The notes under the pieces: generated by a model
What the model was told of the DNA's origin: nothing
Seen by the model: the letters and a program-made list of their open reading frames with translations, nothing else
Database searches by the model: none
Shown: piece after piece, positions 8,350 to 16,728 of the stretch
Numbering within the stretch: position 1 is the first letter of the stretch
Layout of the letters: every line of letters starts with the position of its first letter
Program-made: the position numbers and the translations under genes
From: Candidatus Manganitrophaceae bacterium
GTDB taxonomy: Bacteria; Nitrospirota; Nitrospiria; SBBL01; JAADHI01
Reading direction: 5' to 3'
Assembly (NCBI GenBank): GCA_012960925.1
Contig: DUAG01000047.1
Coordinates: forward strand, 27,054 to 91,053
Length of the DNA stretch: 64,000 nucleotides

Positions 8350-9809
8350 GGTTTGTCGGGGCTGACTTTTCTAAGGTTTGATTCTACTGTTTTTGTGTTT
8401 GGATGATTCGGGCCGAATGACGTTTGAAATATCACCAAGGCCTTCCTATAGGACTCTGCCGCCTTTTTAAAGGCCCCCGACTTTCTCCAGACCTCTCCAA
8501 GATTATTGTAACTGATGGCAACATTGGGATGTTTTTCTCCAAAGATGGATACAAAAATCTCCTGAACCTTCGTGTAATACCGGATCGCCTGCTTAGAATC
8601 TCCCGAGGCATCCCAGGCCGCACCCAGGTTGTTGTAAGTGGAGATAACATTCGGGTGATTTTCTCCGAAAGCGCTTGAGAGAATCTTCAGTGTTTTCTCG
8701 TAGAAATTTATTGCCTGCTCCATATCTCCGAGCCCATACCACGCCGAACCCAGGGCATTATAACTAGAGGCAACTTTAAGGTGCTTTTCCCCAAAGAGGG
8801 CTAAACGAACCCCAAGGGCCTTCTCGTAATATCGGATCGCCTCCTTAAATGCTCCGCGCTTTCTCCATGCCTCCCCCAGGTCATTGTATCGGGTGGCAAT
8901 TTTGGGATGCTTCTCCCCAAAGAGGGCCAAATCCACCTCAAGGGCCTTATTATAATATTCTATCGCTTTATCCTTGTCCCCCAGCGCACTCCATGCCCGA
9001 CCCAGATTGTCATAACTCGCGGCAATCTTTGCGTGTTTCTCTCCGAAGACGACCAAATCTACCTCAAGGGCCTTATTATAATATACGGCCGCCTTGTTCA
9101 TGTCTCCGAGTCGGTCCCAGGCCAAACCCAGGTGATGATAGCTCCTTGAAACATTGGAATGCTTCTCTCCGAAAATGCTTAAATCAATCTCCAGGGCCTT
9201 GTTGTAATATCCGACCGCCTTCACTGAACTTCCCACGAGGTCAGACATCAAGCCCAGCTGATACAGATAATCGCTGTTTTCGGGTTCCAGATCGGCTGCC
9301 CGAATAAAATAGTCCCGTGCTTCTTTATGCTTCAAGTTCAGGGCCTTGAGCGATCCCAGGTCAAAAGCGTCCATAGCGGCAGAAGATCTCATTTCAGATG
9401 ATCTTTTTTCGTTTTTCTCAAGCGATGCACTTAAGTGTTTCTCGGCACCTTTGAAATCCCCTGCGAGCAGTCTTTCCCTTGCCTTTGCCGCAAACCTATC
9501 CCCGTGCAGACGTTTTTCAAGACGATACGCCATCGCCCGGACTCTTTCTAAAAGTTCTTGAAGCTTTTTATCACGGCGACCGATAGAAACACTATTTTCC
9601 TTGAGAATCTCAGTCAATCGGAGTCGAACTTCTTTTGAGATCTCGACTGGAGAAGAGGCATCACCCCCCGCCAGCACGCCGGGAGGTGAACTGTCCACGC
9701 GTGAAGCGCGGGTGCCGCATCCTCCTAGAATAAAAACGGCAAGAATAACGACCTCATAGATATTTATACGATCACAGGTCGGGAAGAACCCCCACCCTTT
9801 CTCAAACAT
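8346..9809 (-). CDS. TPR lipoprotein with kinesin-light-chain-type repeats
   Basis: 487 residues. A lipoprotein signal (VVILAVFILGGC) is followed by a coiled, charged segment. From about residue 190 there are six full 42-residue TPR units, each with the signature FGEKHPxxxxxYxNLGxAW, and then a partial seventh. The DNA of these units is also strikingly repetitive every 126 bases, a substrate for unequal recombination. Such TPR_12 arrays are protein-binding scaffolds. GAGGTGGG precedes the ATG. The gene is first in a two-gene operon with the pentaheme cytochrome (4-base overlap), so a role as assembly or docking partner of that cytochrome is a reasonable inference. Confidence 0.85.
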   Translation of the reverse strand: MFEKGWGFFPTCDRINIYEVVILAVFILGGCGTRASRVDSSPPGVLAGGDASSPVEISKEVRLRLTEILKENSVSIGRRDKKLQELLERVRAMAYRLEKRLHGDRFAAKARERLLAGDFKGAEKHLSASLEKNEKRSSEMRSSAAMDAFDLGSLKALNLKHKEARDYFIRAADLEPENSDYLYQLGLMSDLVGSSVKAVGYYNKALEIDLSIFGEKHSNVSRSYHHLGLAWDRLGDMNKAAVYYNKALEVDLVVFGEKHAKIAASYDNLGRAWSALGDKDKAIEYYNKALEVDLALFGEKHPKIATRYNDLGEAWRKRGAFKEAIRYYEKALGVRLALFGEKHLKVASSYNALGSAWYGLGDMEQAINFYEKTLKILSSAFGENHPNVISTYNNLGAAWDASGDSKQAIRYYTKVQEIFVSIFGEKHPNVAISYNNLGEVWRKSGAFKKAAESYRKALVIFQTSFGPNHPNTKTVESNLRKVSPDKP

Positions 9810-9886
9810 AAACCCACCTCTATGAATTTAATTAAAGAATCCCGTCCTGTAGTCAGGCCGACTTCAGAAAACAGATGCACCATAAT

Positions 9887-9919
9887 AAAAAAGGGGAACC
9901 AGAAGGTTCCCCTTTTTTA
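9887..9919 (-). terminator. Rho-independent terminator of the cytochrome c pair
   Basis: AAAAAAGGGGAACC, loop AGAA, then GGTTCCCCTTTTTT: a GC-rich stem with A/T runs on both sides, so it can act in either direction. It lies just past the stop of the second cytochrome gene (minus strand) and also insulates the TPR/pentaheme operon promoter region. Confidence 0.9.
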
Positions 9920-9937
9920 AAATCTAAGGATGTGCAA

Positions 9938-10381
9938 TCACTTTTTCTTTCCCAGGCTTCTTTCATACAAAAGGACAAGCCATGCCTCGTCTTCGGTGAT
10001 AACACTACCCACCATCGGCATCATTGCTGTCCCGGGTATGCCCTCCCGGATGACCCAGAAAAGCTCCCCGTCTGTCCTCATTCCATGAAAGCCGGTGTTT
10101 GTGAAGTTCCGTGGAGAGGGATCCAGACCAGGTGCAGCCAGACCATCTCCCCTGCCCTCTTTTCCATGACAGGTAAAACAGGTTGCCTTTGTCTGATAAA
10201 GGGCCTTCCCCTTCGCGATATTCTTAGAAGTCGCGCGATAGGGATTCTTTAAGGCCCGGGCCTCCTTCAACCTGTCTCTCGGCACCCGTATTTTCGATAA
10301 GTCGGCCTCGGCTCCATAGGAGAGCGAAACCATTAAGAAAACCGAGAGCCCACACAAAACACCTTTTAACACCTTCAGCAT
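9938..10381 (-). CDS. Periplasmic monoheme cytochrome c (second of a tandem pair)
   Basis: 147 residues from the ATG at 10381; a TTG nine bases upstream is possible. A signal peptide (LCGLSVFLMVSLSYGA) is followed by one class I heme site, CFTCHGKEGRGDG, and a likely axial methionine in GTAMMPMVG near the C-terminus. The motif KNPYRATSKNIAKGKALY shows it is a paralog of the next gene, which has the same layout. It would be a small soluble electron carrier in the periplasm. It shares the promoter of the upstream paralog and ends at a strong terminator. Confidence 0.88.
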   Translation of the reverse strand: MLKVLKGVLCGLSVFLMVSLSYGAEADLSKIRVPRDRLKEARALKNPYRATSKNIAKGKALYQTKATCFTCHGKEGRGDGLAAPGLDPSPRNFTNTGFHGMRTDGELFWVIREGIPGTAMMPMVGSVITEDEAWLVLLYERSLGKKK

Positions 10382-10412
10382 ATCCTGCAAATGACACTTC
10401 GATCAAGAAGGC

Positions 10413-10856
10413 TTACTTACGAAGGCTCATTTCAAAGAGGATGATCAGTGCAGCCTCTTCCTCTGAAACGATACCTGGCGTATATGAGATCATCCCGGTG
10501 CCTTCAACCCCATTCGCGACCACCCACATATATTCACCCGCCTGCCGATTCTTCATCAATGGATTATGGAAATTTCGTGGACCCGGATCAAGGGCTGCGC
10601 CTGCAATCCCATCACCTTTTCCCTCATTTCCGTGGCAGGTAAAACAGGTTGCCTTACCCACAAAGAGCGCTTTGCCCTTCGCAATATTTTCAGGGGTGGA
10701 TTTGAAGGGATTGGTCCACTCCCTGGCCTCATCCATTTCATCTTCCGGGACACGGGCCGTACCCACATCTTTCTCGACCCCTGCCTCAGACCTGGCGAAA
10801 TTGACACTGAATATTGTGGTGGCAAACAGGGCTAACGCTATCATCCCATATTTCAT
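10413..10856 (-). CDS. Periplasmic monoheme cytochrome c (first of a tandem pair)
   Basis: 147 residues. The signal peptide is MIALALFATTIFSVNFA with cleavage near RSEA. The single heme site is CFTCHGNEGKGDG; the axial methionine is probably in GTGMISYTPG. It shares NPxxxTxxNIAKGKALxxxKATCFTCHG with the downstream gene, so the pair arose by duplication and then diverged mainly in the signal peptide and C-terminal half. ATGGAGGAAG precedes the start by nine bases. The leader is about 200 bases long and carries a run of ten G on the coding strand. Two similar carriers in one operon suggest partners with different redox potentials. Confidence 0.88.
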   Translation of the reverse strand: MKYGMIALALFATTIFSVNFARSEAGVEKDVGTARVPEDEMDEAREWTNPFKSTPENIAKGKALFVGKATCFTCHGNEGKGDGIAGAALDPGPRNFHNPLMKNRQAGEYMWVVANGVEGTGMISYTPGIVSEEEAALIILFEMSLRK

Positions 10857-11206
10857 CTACACTTCCTCCATTATCGTGATTATATCCACCGACGTGAAAA
10901 CCACGCCCCCCCCCCTTCACGAAGACTGGATTCACTGAAGGGGTACAACACACTCATATCACGTTATAGACAGTAACGTGTACATCTCCCAGTTTTTCCA
11001 CTCCGTCTCTTTATTGGCTCTTTTCAACAGAAGAAAACGGAATACCCTAGGACAGTAACCCCTACCATAGTATAGAGATTTGAAAAACTGTCAAGTTTTT
11101 TTTACACTCCTGCCAAGAGAGATCCATCCGTCTTCCGCACCCGGACAACTCCCCTCAGAAGAACAGAGTTTGTACTCAATAATACATCTGGAGTTTCCGG
11201 ACAACC
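10857..11206 (-). other. Leader and promoter region of the cytochrome c operon
   Basis: A 350-base gene-free stretch. It holds the G10 tract at 10906-10915 (C10 on the + strand) and a sigma70-like promoter at 11067-11094 reading towards the cytochromes. The rest is A+T-rich. I see no riboswitch or terminator in it. Confidence 0.5.
11067..11094 (-). promoter_or_regulatory. Sigma70-like promoter for the cytochrome c pair
   Basis: On the minus strand: TTGACA (11094-11089), a 16-base spacer, then TACTAT (11072-11067). The -35 box is a perfect consensus match. An A8 run lies just upstream and may act as an UP-like element. The predicted transcript has a leader of about 200 bases to the ATG at 10856. 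Confidence 0.55.
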
Positions 11207-11983
11207 TTATCCAGGAGAGTCAGAGCTCAAATCCAGTGTCACAGGACAATGATCCGAACCCATAACCTCATTCAGGATGTCCGCGTCTTTGATGCTGTCA
11301 GCCAGGCCGGGGGAGATAAGGAAGTAATCAATCCTCCAGCCGACATTTCTTGCACGTGCACCGGCACGAAAGCTCCACCAGCTGTATTTAACCTTGTTCG
11401 GGTTAAGGTATCGGAAGGTATCAATGAAGTCCGCCGCGATAAGATGGTCCATGCCGTCAATTTCTTCCTGCATATAACCGGCGCTCTTGTTGTAATTTGG
11501 TTTTGGGCGGGCAAGATCGATCGGCTGATGCGCTACATTAAGGTCCCCACAAGCGATCACAGGCTTGTTCGTCTCCAGGTCCTTGAGGTAGGCAAGAAAA
11601 TCAGCATCCCATTGTTTGCGATATTCAAGGCGTTTGAGTTCACTACCCGAATTTGGGGTATACACCGTCACCAGAAAAAAATGCTCGAACTCCAGGGCAA
11701 TCACACGGCCTTCCTGATCATGCGCTTCAATGCCCATATCGTAACGGACGCTCAGGGGTTGCGTAAGCGTGAGAATCGCGGTCCCGGAATACCCCTTTTT
11801 CACCGCAGAGTTTGAGTACAGATGAAATCCATTGATTTCCGCTAGGGCCTCAGCAACCTGATCATCCTGGGCCTTCGTCTCCTGCAGACAGAGGACATCG
11901 GTCTTCATGGCGTCAAGTGCCACCGAAAAATCTTTTTTCATAGCGGCACGAATGCCGTTGACGTTCCAGGAAACGAGTCGCAT
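11207..11983 (-). CDS. xthA: Exodeoxyribonuclease III (AP endonuclease)
   Basis: 258 residues from the ATG at 11983; a GTG 12 bases upstream is less likely because the family starts with MRLVSWNVNG. All AP-endonuclease motifs are present: SWNVNGIRAA, LCLQETKAQ (metal-binding Glu), the GDLNVAH region, YSWWSFRAGARARNVGWRID and the catalytic GSDHCPV at the end. It repairs abasic sites and removes 3' blocking groups in DNA. Length matches E. coli XthA (268). It stands alone with no obvious promoter. The domain assignment is secure. Confidence 0.95.
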   Translation of the reverse strand: MRLVSWNVNGIRAAMKKDFSVALDAMKTDVLCLQETKAQDDQVAEALAEINGFHLYSNSAVKKGYSGTAILTLTQPLSVRYDMGIEAHDQEGRVIALEFEHFFLVTVYTPNSGSELKRLEYRKQWDADFLAYLKDLETNKPVIACGDLNVAHQPIDLARPKPNYNKSAGYMQEEIDGMDHLIAADFIDTFRYLNPNKVKYSWWSFRAGARARNVGWRIDYFLISPGLADSIKDADILNEVMGSDHCPVTLDLSSDSPG

Positions 11984-12088
11984 CAGACGATCCACAGGTT
12001 TCGGTAAGAGTTTGAAGCACTTTAAGTATTGAGACTTGGAGAATAGAAGTTAGAGTAAACTGCGGGACGATGTCAAGGGCGTGACGGT

Positions 12089-12577
12089 TTATTGAGGAAA
12101 GTGAGATGAAGCGCCCATGAAAAGGAGCATTGGGAAGGAGAGCCAGAAGTTAAACCGGGAAGCCCAGAAGACACGTCGGACATAGGGTTCTATGTCTGGA
12201 GGGACCGGCGTCCCGGCGGAGAGGGTGTCGGCCGTCATTAGTATGATCGCCTTCTGGTTCGGGAATATAATGACCCACACATTTAAAAACATGATCAGGC
12301 CGAGCGTAGCACCGATCATGATCGCAGGGTTCCGGAAATGCCCGCCGACCATCAACCCCATCCCCGCCAGAAGCGTCACCACCGCGCTCCATCGGGACCA
12401 GAAGAGAACCCGGGGGAGGAGTTTCAGGACGACCTCTTTCCGGATCGGTGTATCAATTTCTTTCATGAAGGGAATCTGGATCAGATTCAAATAGTAGAGA
12501 AGACCGAGCCAGATCACACCTGCAACAAGATGAATCAAGCGAAAGAGGATGGGGAGAATCGTATCGGGTGTAAACAA
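12089..12577 (-). CDS. Four-helix membrane protein (PuuD N-domain-like)
   Basis: 162 residues with about four membrane helices. It starts ILFRLIHLVAGVIWLGLLYY, and the histidine and WLG in the first helix are typical of the membrane part of PuuD-type urate hydroxylases and related DUF989/CopD-like proteins. LFWSRWSAVVTLLAGMGLM and a late FWLSFPMLLFMGAS follow. It lacks the C-terminal cytochrome c domain that full PuuD has, so the enzyme function should not be assumed. A role as a small heme or quinone-associated membrane protein is possible. No partner gene is adjacent. Confidence 0.6.
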   Translation of the reverse strand: MFTPDTILPILFRLIHLVAGVIWLGLLYYLNLIQIPFMKEIDTPIRKEVVLKLLPRVLFWSRWSAVVTLLAGMGLMVGGHFRNPAIMIGATLGLIMFLNVWVIIFPNQKAIILMTADTLSAGTPVPPDIEPYVRRVFWASRFNFWLSFPMLLFMGASSHFPQ

Positions 12578-12750
12578 ATGCCTGTTCCCTTTCGGCGCAA
12601 GGTGCCAGACGAAGGAAAGCCCCCCTTGATGCCAGGAGAATTGGTATATAGCTCAGGATACACAGGGAGGAATCAATTCGTCAAACGAAAATAATGTCCC
12701 AAGATCCCATTATGAACCTTCAGTAAACTCTTATGTTATGATACTCCGAT

Positions 12751-14124
12751 ATGAAGAAATTTGATGTCATGGTGATAGGGGCCGGGAGCGCTGGGCGATA
12801 CGGGGCCCAGGCCGCGGTAAAATGTGGCGCGAAGGTGGGACTGGTTGAAACCGGTCCTTTCGGGGGGCTTTGCATCCTCAAAGGATGTATGCCAACCAAG
12901 GCCTATCTCCGCTCATCAGACCTCGTCGGCCTGATGAAAAAGGCCCCGCGTGTCGGAGTTTATCCTGGAAAGAGGGTCGGCCTCCGGTTTGACGAAATAA
13001 AGGAACGAAAAGACCGCCTCATCCAGGAAATGGCAGACTACGCCAAAGAGTCGATCGAAAAAAACACAAACATCACCCTCCTCTCCGGCAAAGCCCGGTT
13101 TTTATCAAAAGAGAAGGTCCAGGTTGGCCAAAGCGATTATTCATGTGAAAAATTTTTGATCGCGACCGGCTCCCGAGTGGTCATTCCCCCTTTCCCCGGC
13201 CTGGAAAAAACCGGATACATCACCAGCGATGATGCCCTCGATCTTGAGACCCTTCCGCAATCATTGATCATCCTGGGCGGCGGGGCGGAGGCCCTGGAAT
13301 TTGGTCAATTCTTCAACCGAATGGGAACAAAGGTCACCCTCCTGCAACGGAGCAAACATATCTTGAGCCAGGAAGATCCCGACATCGGGATCGCCCTCGG
13401 TGGATATCTCCGGGAAGATGGGATCGACCTATATACGGGCGTCCGTGTGACCGGGATGGAGAAAACCGGGACAGAGCGGAAGGTCTCTTTTGAATCGGAG
13501 GGGCACAAAAGGACCGTGGCTTCGGAGATGATCCTGGTCGCCACCGGCCGGACAGGGAATATTGAAGGGCTGGATCTCTATGCCGCGGGCGTGAGGCGCT
13601 ATGATAAAGGGATAGAGATCAATGACTTCCTTCAAACAAGCAATCCGAATATCTACGCCGCGGGAGATGTGACCGGGGTTCTACAGGTTGTGAATATGGC
13701 GACCTATCAGGGAGCGATTGCGGGGAAGAATCTCGTCAAAGGCCCTGTGGACAAGACAGATACGCGCGTCATTCCGCGTGCGGTCTTTTCCGATCCGGAG
13801 GTGGCTCGCGTTGGTTTATCAGAACGCGAGGCGGAAGCACAGGGGATTGAAGTCCGTGTCGGCACCTTCCCCTTCAGTGACCTGGGAAAGGCTATCGTGA
13901 CCGACCGCATGGAGGGCTTTATCAAAATCCTTGCCGACCCGGTGCGAGGTGAGATCCTGGGGGTACAAATACTGGGTGCGGAGGCCTCCAATCTGATTCA
14001 CCAGGGGGTCGTGGCCATGCACTTTCGGGCAACATTGTCGGAATATGCCCGCATCTCCCACATCCACCCGACATTGGCAGAAATCATGCCTTATCTTGTC
14101 GAGGACATGCTGGGAGAAGACTAA
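12751..14124 (+). CDS. Pyridine nucleotide-disulfide oxidoreductase (Lpd/MerA-like)
   Basis: 457 residues with the complete class I layout: FAD Rossmann motif VIGAGSAGRYGA near residue 8, redox-active pair C41-x4-C46 in GGLCILKGCMPTK, NAD(P) motif ILGGGAEALEFGQF near 175, the second FAD motif NIYAAGDV, and the C-terminal dimer base HIHPTLAE. It therefore transfers electrons between NAD(P)H and a disulfide substrate through FAD. It could be a dihydrolipoyl dehydrogenase or a relative acting on another disulfide or metal; no lipoyl-complex genes and no MerA cysteine tail are present. Its stop overlaps the convergent gene by 4 bases. Confidence 0.85.
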   Translation: MKKFDVMVIGAGSAGRYGAQAAVKCGAKVGLVETGPFGGLCILKGCMPTKAYLRSSDLVGLMKKAPRVGVYPGKRVGLRFDEIKERKDRLIQEMADYAKESIEKNTNITLLSGKARFLSKEKVQVGQSDYSCEKFLIATGSRVVIPPFPGLEKTGYITSDDALDLETLPQSLIILGGGAEALEFGQFFNRMGTKVTLLQRSKHILSQEDPDIGIALGGYLREDGIDLYTGVRVTGMEKTGTERKVSFESEGHKRTVASEMILVATGRTGNIEGLDLYAAGVRRYDKGIEINDFLQTSNPNIYAAGDVTGVLQVVNMATYQGAIAGKNLVKGPVDKTDTRVIPRAVFSDPEVARVGLSEREAEAQGIEVRVGTFPFSDLGKAIVTDRMEGFIKILADPVRGEILGVQILGAEASNLIHQGVVAMHFRATLSEYARISHIHPTLAEIMPYLVEDMLGED

Positions 14125-14900
14125 AACATTAGCGTTTCTGGATTAGAGTATCCTGAAAGCATTTCGATCGTAATACTGCCCGTCCCGGGAAACCCTCCGA
14201 CCCTGGGGAAGGTTGCACGTTCAATCCCTTTCACCAGGCCGATATCCATCACAAACCAGTTGATTGTTTGATCAGTCATTTCTACAACTTCCTGATTACC
14301 GGAAAGCGTAATTCGGATAACCAGGGTTCCGACAATCTTCAGGCTGTCCGGAAAGACCCCTGCCGGGACAGAGACCGTCTCAAACTTTTCTGCCACGATG
14401 TGGGCACTGACATCCGCCTGCTCATCCTTTCCATCAAGGTCCAGGTCCAGTCCGAATGCAACGTTCTTCTTTTCAATCTGTGAGTAAGGATGGTCTAAAG
14501 TCATCGGAAACTTGACGACCTGATAGGGAACAAGCTGAGACTCGAAGGGGGTGGTCGGCTCTCCGCCATGATAGACAATTCCACCCTCATCCCTCAAAAA
14601 GAAACTCTTGCGCAATCCACGGTTTGCCTGGTTGGTTTCGGTAAAAACCATGACCTCCACCCCATTTCGCTCAATCCTTTTTTGAACCGTCGCAATATTG
14701 GTATAGGAGGCGATCCGTTGCACCTCGTCGACTACGGACCCCTCATATTTCCAGGTGCGTCCCACCTCATCGGGAAAATAACGCGCAATCTCCCGGATTG
14801 GATCCCCTTCCTCCGCCGGGACCCCAGGGGAAATCAAAAGAAAAAGGAGAAAAAACAGTGACATTTTAAAGGCATTTTTCCGCAAGAGAAATCTTTTCAC
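14121..14900 (-). CDS. Secreted protein of unknown function
   Basis: 259 residues. The signal peptide KMSLFFLLFLLISPGVPA is followed by a mature beta-rich domain beginning ARYFPDEVGRTWKYEGSV. That opening, together with a later VAEKFETVSVPAGVFPDSLK, resembles periplasmic proteins that start with FPLxVGNxWxY and contain an ETVxVPAGxF element. These are widespread in environmental bacteria and have no known function. It is convergent to, and overlaps by 4 bases, the flavin reductase gene. I can say only that it is exported and folds as beta-strands. Confidence 0.7.
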   Translation of the reverse strand: MKRFLLRKNAFKMSLFFLLFLLISPGVPAEEGDPIREIARYFPDEVGRTWKYEGSVVDEVQRIASYTNIATVQKRIERNGVEVMVFTETNQANRGLRKSFFLRDEGGIVYHGGEPTTPFESQLVPYQVVKFPMTLDHPYSQIEKKNVAFGLDLDLDGKDEQADVSAHIVAEKFETVSVPAGVFPDSLKIVGTLVIRITLSGNQEVVEMTDQTINWFVMDIGLVKGIERATFPRVGGFPGTGSITIEMLSGYSNPETLMF

Positions 14901-14958
14901 CCTCGTATGATAGAAGGAATAGGATGGTGAGTCAAACGAGTCCCGATCAATATTCTTG

Positions 14959-14967
14959 TGGTATACT
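14959..14967 (+). promoter_or_regulatory. Extended -10 promoter for the malic enzyme gene
   Basis: TGGTATACT is an extended -10 element (TGn followed by TATACT, five of six consensus bases). No convincing -35 box is seen, as is usual for this class. The leader to the ATG at 15096 would be about 120 bases. Confidence 0.4.
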
Positions 14968-15095
14968 TACTATATTCGCTTCCGGACTCAACCAGGTCAC
15001 TTGCAATGAGAAGACGTTCTTAAGATCCCTTCCCTACGCTCGGAATAAAGCGTTACATGCAGCACGCTCTGCTTAAGGAGGTTCATAAAATCATC

Positions 15096-16532
15096 ATGGC
15101 TTATTCAGGTGCCAGTCGCAGCATCACGCTTCGGTTGAGGTTTAAAAACAAGGTGGGCATCCTTGGTCAGATTACCTCCGTTATCGGGAAGGTCGGAGGA
15201 GATATAGAAGGGGTCGATATTGTCAACGCGGACCGCGGGATGGTCTCGAGAGACATCACCGTAAAGACGCGTGATGAAGCGCATGTAAAAGAGATCGTGG
15301 CCCAGATAAAGGAGATACCGAACGTTCAGTTGCTTCATCGCTCCGACCGGACCTTCCTCCTCCACCTGGGCGGGAAGATCGAGATTACAAATAAAATTCG
15401 TCTCAAAACAAGAGATGACCTCTCACGCCTCTATACCCCCGGCGTGGCCCATGTCTGCATGGCCATCCACGAAGACAAGGGAAAAGCCTTCACGCTGACG
15501 ATAAAAAAGAACAGCGTCATGATTGTCACAGACGGATCAGCCGTCCTGGGCCTGGGAAATATCGGGCCAGAAGCCGCGATGCCGGTCATGGAAGGAAAGG
15601 CAATGCTCTTTAAGGAGTTCGGCAAGGTGGATGCCTATCCAATCTGCCTGAGGACTCAGGATACCGAGGAGATCATCCAGACGGTGAAGTTGATTTCCAC
15701 CGGGTTTGGCGGTGTCAACCTGGAAGATATCTCCTCTCCCAGATGTTTTGAGATTGAGCGCCGTTTAAAAGAAGAGCTGGATATCCCGGTTTTTCACGAC
15801 GATCAGCACGGGACCGCCATCGTCGTGCTGGCGGCCCTGATCAATGCGGCTAAAATCGTTAAAAAAGACTTTTCGGCCCTGAAGGTTGTGGTCAATGGAG
15901 TCGGTGCCGCGGGGATTTCCATTACGGATATTCTTTTAGACTCCGGCGTCAAAAAAATCATTGGCTGCGATCGCAAAGGAACGCTTTACGCCGGCAGAAA
16001 AACCGGGATGAACAAGGTCAAAGAAGACTATGTCAAAAGAACAAACCTTCATCATCTAAAGGGAGGCCTGGAAGAAGCCCTCCAGGGGGCAGATATCTTC
16101 ATCGGGGTTTCAAGCGGGGGGGTTCTTAAACGGGCGGCCATACAGAAGATGGCCCGCGATCCGGTGATCTTTGCCCTGGCCAATCCCACACCTGAGATTA
16201 TGCCCGAAGAGGCAGAAGGGGTCGTTCGAATTATGGCAACCGGTCGATCCGACTACCCCAATCAGATCAACAATGTCCTTGCCTTTCCCGGTGTCTTCAG
16301 AGGGGCGCTCGATATTCGGGCCTCCCGGATCAACATGGCGATGAAACAGGCCGCCGCCCATGCCATTGCCTCCGTTATTCACGATGAGGACCTTTCCGAG
16401 GACTACATCATCCCGGGGGTTTTCGACCGCAAGGTCACAAAAGCCGTCGCACAGGAAGTCGCCAAGGCCGCCGCCGAAACAGGTGTCTCCCGCAGTGAAA
16501 AGAAAAAACCCTCTAGAAACCTTACTTTTTAA
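15096..16532 (+). CDS. NAD-dependent malic enzyme with N-terminal ACT domain
   Basis: 478 residues from the ATG at 15096. An earlier in-frame ATG at 15057 would place the AAGGAGGT Shine-Dalgarno (15075-15082) inside the gene, so the later start is preferred, although the spacing is long. Residues 1-75 are an ACT domain (GILGQITSVIGKVGGDIEGV), a small-molecule regulatory fold. The malic domain follows with RLYTPGVAHVC, VTDGSAVLGLGNIGPEAAMP and DDQHGTAIV (metal/substrate). Then comes the NAD Rossmann motif VVNGVGAAGISI. It decarboxylates malate to pyruvate, linking the TCA cycle to pyruvate supply. The ACT domain suggests allosteric control, ligand unknown. Confidence 0.9.
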   Translation: MAYSGASRSITLRLRFKNKVGILGQITSVIGKVGGDIEGVDIVNADRGMVSRDITVKTRDEAHVKEIVAQIKEIPNVQLLHRSDRTFLLHLGGKIEITNKIRLKTRDDLSRLYTPGVAHVCMAIHEDKGKAFTLTIKKNSVMIVTDGSAVLGLGNIGPEAAMPVMEGKAMLFKEFGKVDAYPICLRTQDTEEIIQTVKLISTGFGGVNLEDISSPRCFEIERRLKEELDIPVFHDDQHGTAIVVLAALINAAKIVKKDFSALKVVVNGVGAAGISITDILLDSGVKKIIGCDRKGTLYAGRKTGMNKVKEDYVKRTNLHHLKGGLEEALQGADIFIGVSSGGVLKRAAIQKMARDPVIFALANPTPEIMPEEAEGVVRIMATGRSDYPNQINNVLAFPGVFRGALDIRASRINMAMKQAAAHAIASVIHDEDLSEDYIIPGVFDRKVTKAVAQEVAKAAAETGVSRSEKKKPSRNLTF

Positions 16533-16569
16533 GCCCTATCCCCAAGCAACACAAAGCCTCCCCCTTAAG

Positions 16570-16728
16570 GGAACCTCTGAATAAGTCATGAATTGATTTT
16601 TTAGGGCAAAAATGTCCCGCTTCTACGTTGCAAACCTTGAAAATTACGGGCTATTCTCTTCGATTTTCGCCTTGAATCAAAACATTTTGTCTCCTGAAAA
16701 ATTCAACCCAGACTTAATCAGAGGTTCC
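16570..16728 (+). mobile_element. Family A MITE-like element, copy A1
   Basis: 159 bases bounded by GGAACCTCTGAATAAGTC and, at the right, GACTTAATCAGAGGTTCC (17 of 18 bases inverted). It is flanked by a direct TAAG on both sides (16566-16569 and 16729-16732), a 4-bp target duplication. The ends resemble IS5-group termini. There is no coding capacity. The right end forms the stop codon of znuB on the other strand. Copies A2 (34419) and A3 (about 50919) share internal sequence such as AGGGCAAAAATGTCCCGCTT. Confidence 0.85.

Noticed and set aside
12089..12577. Full urate hydroxylase PuuD
   Set aside because: Only the membrane part is similar; the cytochrome c domain and any purine-catabolism neighbours are absent.
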